Below, piece after piece: positions 14,937-16,269 of a stretch of 16,269 bases of DNA. Under the pieces are notes generated by a model. The model was not told where the DNA came from. It made no database searches and saw only the letters and a program-made list of their open reading frames with translations. The DNA is from Candidatus Rokubacteria bacterium RIFCSPLOWO2_02_FULL_72_37. Lineage in GTDB: Bacteria > Methylomirabilota > Methylomirabilia > Rokubacteriales > CSP1-6. The translations under genes were made by a program, and so were the position numbers. The stretch spans positions 1-16,269 of the forward strand of contig MGCE01000189.1 of the NCBI GenBank assembly GCA_001790315.1. The letters run 5' to 3'. Positions within the stretch are counted from its first letter, which is position 1. Every line of letters begins with the position of its first letter.

Positions 14937-16269
14937 AGCGGCGCGGGCAGGTCGCTCGCGCCCATCAGGTAGAGATCCACCCCCCGCGCGGCCGAGCGCC
15001 CTTCGGCGATGGCCCAGACGATGAGCGACTGGCCGCGCTGCATGTCACCGCAGGTGAAGACCCCCGGCGCGCTCGTCATCCAGTTCGGATCCCGCCACAC
15101 GGTGCCCCGCGCGGTCAGCGTGAGCCCGAGCTCCTCGACCGGCCCGCGGCGCTCGGGGCCGAGGAAGCCCATCGCGAGCAGCACGAGGTCGACGTCGAGC
15201 GAGAAGGCCGTGTCCGGCACCACCGTGAAATCGAGGCGACCGTTCTCGCGGACCATCTCGACCGTGACGGCCTCGAGCTCCGTGACGTGCCCGGCGCCGT
15301 CGCCGACGAACCGCTGGGTGGACACCGAGTAGACGCGCTCGCCGCCCTCCTCGTGCGCCGAGGAGACGCGGAAGACGTCGGGCCACTGCGGCCACGGGTT
15401 CTCCGCGAGACGGCTGTCGGGGGGGCGCGGGAGCAGCTCGAACTGATGCACGGACGCGGCGCCCTGGCGGTGGGCGGTCCCGAGGCAGTCGGCGCCGGTG
15501 TCGCCGCCACCGATGATCACGACCCGCTTGCCCGCCGCGCTGATGAACTCGGCGTCGGACACCGCGTCCCCCTCGCAGCGGCGGTTCTGGAGCGTCAGGT
15601 AGTCCATCGCGAAGTGGATGCCGCGGAGCTCCCGCCCGGGGATCGGAAGATCCCGGGGCTGGACCGCGCCGCAGGCGAGCACGATCGCGTCGAAGTCCCG
15701 CTGGAGGTCGCGGACGGGCAGCGCGCCGCCGACGTCGGCACCCGGCTGGAAGACGATTCCGGCCTTCTCCATGAGCCGGAGGCGCCGATCGAGGAGACGT
15801 TTCTCGAGCTTGAACTCCGGGATCCCGTAGCGGAGGAGGCCGCCGATGCGGTCGGCGCGCTCGAACACGATGACGGAGTGGCCGGCGCGGTTGAGTTGCT
15901 CGGCGCACGCGAGCCCCGCGGGTCCGGAGCCGACGACGGCGACGCGCTTTCCGGTGCGGGTGGCGGACGCCTGGGCGGTCACCCAGCCGCGCGCGAAGGC
16001 GTGCTCGATGATCGAGTACTCCACGGCCTTGATGGCGACGGGATCGTCGTTGATCCCGAGCACGCAGGCGCCCTCGCAGGGGGCGGGGCAGAGACGCCCG
16101 GTGAAGTCGGGGAAGTTGTTCGTGGCGTGGAGCCGATCGATCGCGTCCCGCCAGCGGTCCCGGTACACCAGGTCGTTCCAGTCGGGGATGATGTTGCCGA
16201 GGGGGCAGCCCTGATGGCAGAACGGCACGCCGCAGTCCATGCAACGCGCCGCCTGCTTGGCGAGATCCT
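14933..16269 (-). CDS. gltD: Glutamate synthase small subunit (5' end outside window)
   Basis: FAD/Fe-S subunit of NADPH glutamate synthase, which passes electrons from NADPH to the large subunit GltB. The frame is open to the right edge; residues DLAKQAARC precede the Met at 16240, so that Met is internal and about 40 N-terminal residues are missing. Counting from it, CMDCGVPFCHQGCP and CPAPCEGAC (51-59) carry the Fe-S cysteines, AVVGSGPAGLACAEQL (101-116) binds FAD, VIIGGGDTGADC (241-252) binds NADPH, and the end includes APGVFTCGDMQRGQSLIVWA. The C-terminus is complete. gltB should lie to the right. A related FAD subunit of dihydropyrimidine dehydrogenase or NfnB is possible, but PDWNDLVYRDRW is typical of GltD. 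It converges on the chlorite-dismutase-family gene with a 4-base overlap. Confidence 0.96.
   Translation of the reverse strand, partial: DLAKQAARCMDCGVPFCHQGCPLGNIIPDWNDLVYRDRWRDAIDRLHATNNFPDFTGRLCPAPCEGACVLGINDDPVAIKAVEYSIIEHAFARGWVTAQASATRTGKRVAVVGSGPAGLACAEQLNRAGHSVIVFERADRIGGLLRYGIPEFKLEKRLLDRRLRLMEKAGIVFQPGADVGGALPVRDLQRDFDAIVLACGAVQPRDLPIPGRELRGIHFAMDYLTLQNRRCEGDAVSDAEFISAAGKRVVIIGGGDTGADCLGTAHRQGAASVHQFELLPRPPDSRLAENPWPQWPDVFRVSSAHEEGGERVYSVSTQRFVGDGAGHVTELEAVTVEMVRENGRLDFTVVPDTAFSLDVDLVLLAMGFLGPERRGPVEELGLTLTARGTVWRDPNWMTSAPGVFTCGDMQRGQSLIVWAIAEGRSAARGVDLYLMGASDLPAPL

Overview
This is a GC-rich, gene-dense stretch of an ordinary-looking bacterial chromosome. It holds 16 protein genes (two cut by the window edges) and three tRNA genes, and no gap longer than 300 bases lacks a gene. 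No mobile element, CRISPR array or defence system is visible. Strong GC bias at third codon positions, GTG starts and 4-base stop/start overlaps are typical of a GC-rich soil or subsurface bacterium. The mix of hslVU, arginine genes, a comB-like gene, a B12-type radical SAM gene and a long chlorite-dismutase-family gene makes me think of the Rokubacteria/Methylomirabilota lineage. That is a recollection of gene style, not a demonstrated placement.

Layout, left to right on the + strand: (1) the end of hslV, then hslU, argB, argD, argF, argG and a comB-family gene, spaced or overlapping like a single operon; (2) pgsA, plsY, gpsA and a galT-type gene, starting from a near-consensus promoter (TTGACA, 18 bases, GATAAT) inside the 3' end of comB; (3) a small cluster of tRNA-Gly(GCC), tRNA-Cys(GCA), an unrecognised 123-residue coiled-coil-like protein and a tRNA with anticodon UAA; (4) lgt; (5) a B12-binding-type radical SAM protein overlapping moaA; (6) a chlorite dismutase/HemQ-family protein. 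On the - strand, gltD (5' end outside the window) converges on it with a 4-base overlap.

Functionally, argB, argD, argF and argG cover N-acetylglutamate to argininosuccinate, apart from the argC and argJ/argE steps, which are not here. pgsA, plsY and gpsA form a phospholipid set: sn-glycerol-3-phosphate supply, its first acylation, and the head of the phosphatidylglycerol branch. lgt uses phosphatidylglycerol to modify lipoproteins. gltD supplies glutamate with its partner gltB, which should lie to the right.

The most unusual things are small. The tRNA with anticodon UAA has Leu-like D-arm features and discriminator A73, but a 5-base variable loop where bacterial tRNA-Leu normally has a long arm. 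No gene in the window contains the UUA codon it would read. The 5' end of tRNA-Gly is preceded by a perfect 17-base tandem copy of itself. Three genes (lgt, the radical SAM gene and the chlorite-dismutase-family gene) have extended -10-like elements placed so that transcripts would start at or within a few bases of the ATG, with no Shine-Dalgarno sequence, suggesting leaderless mRNAs.
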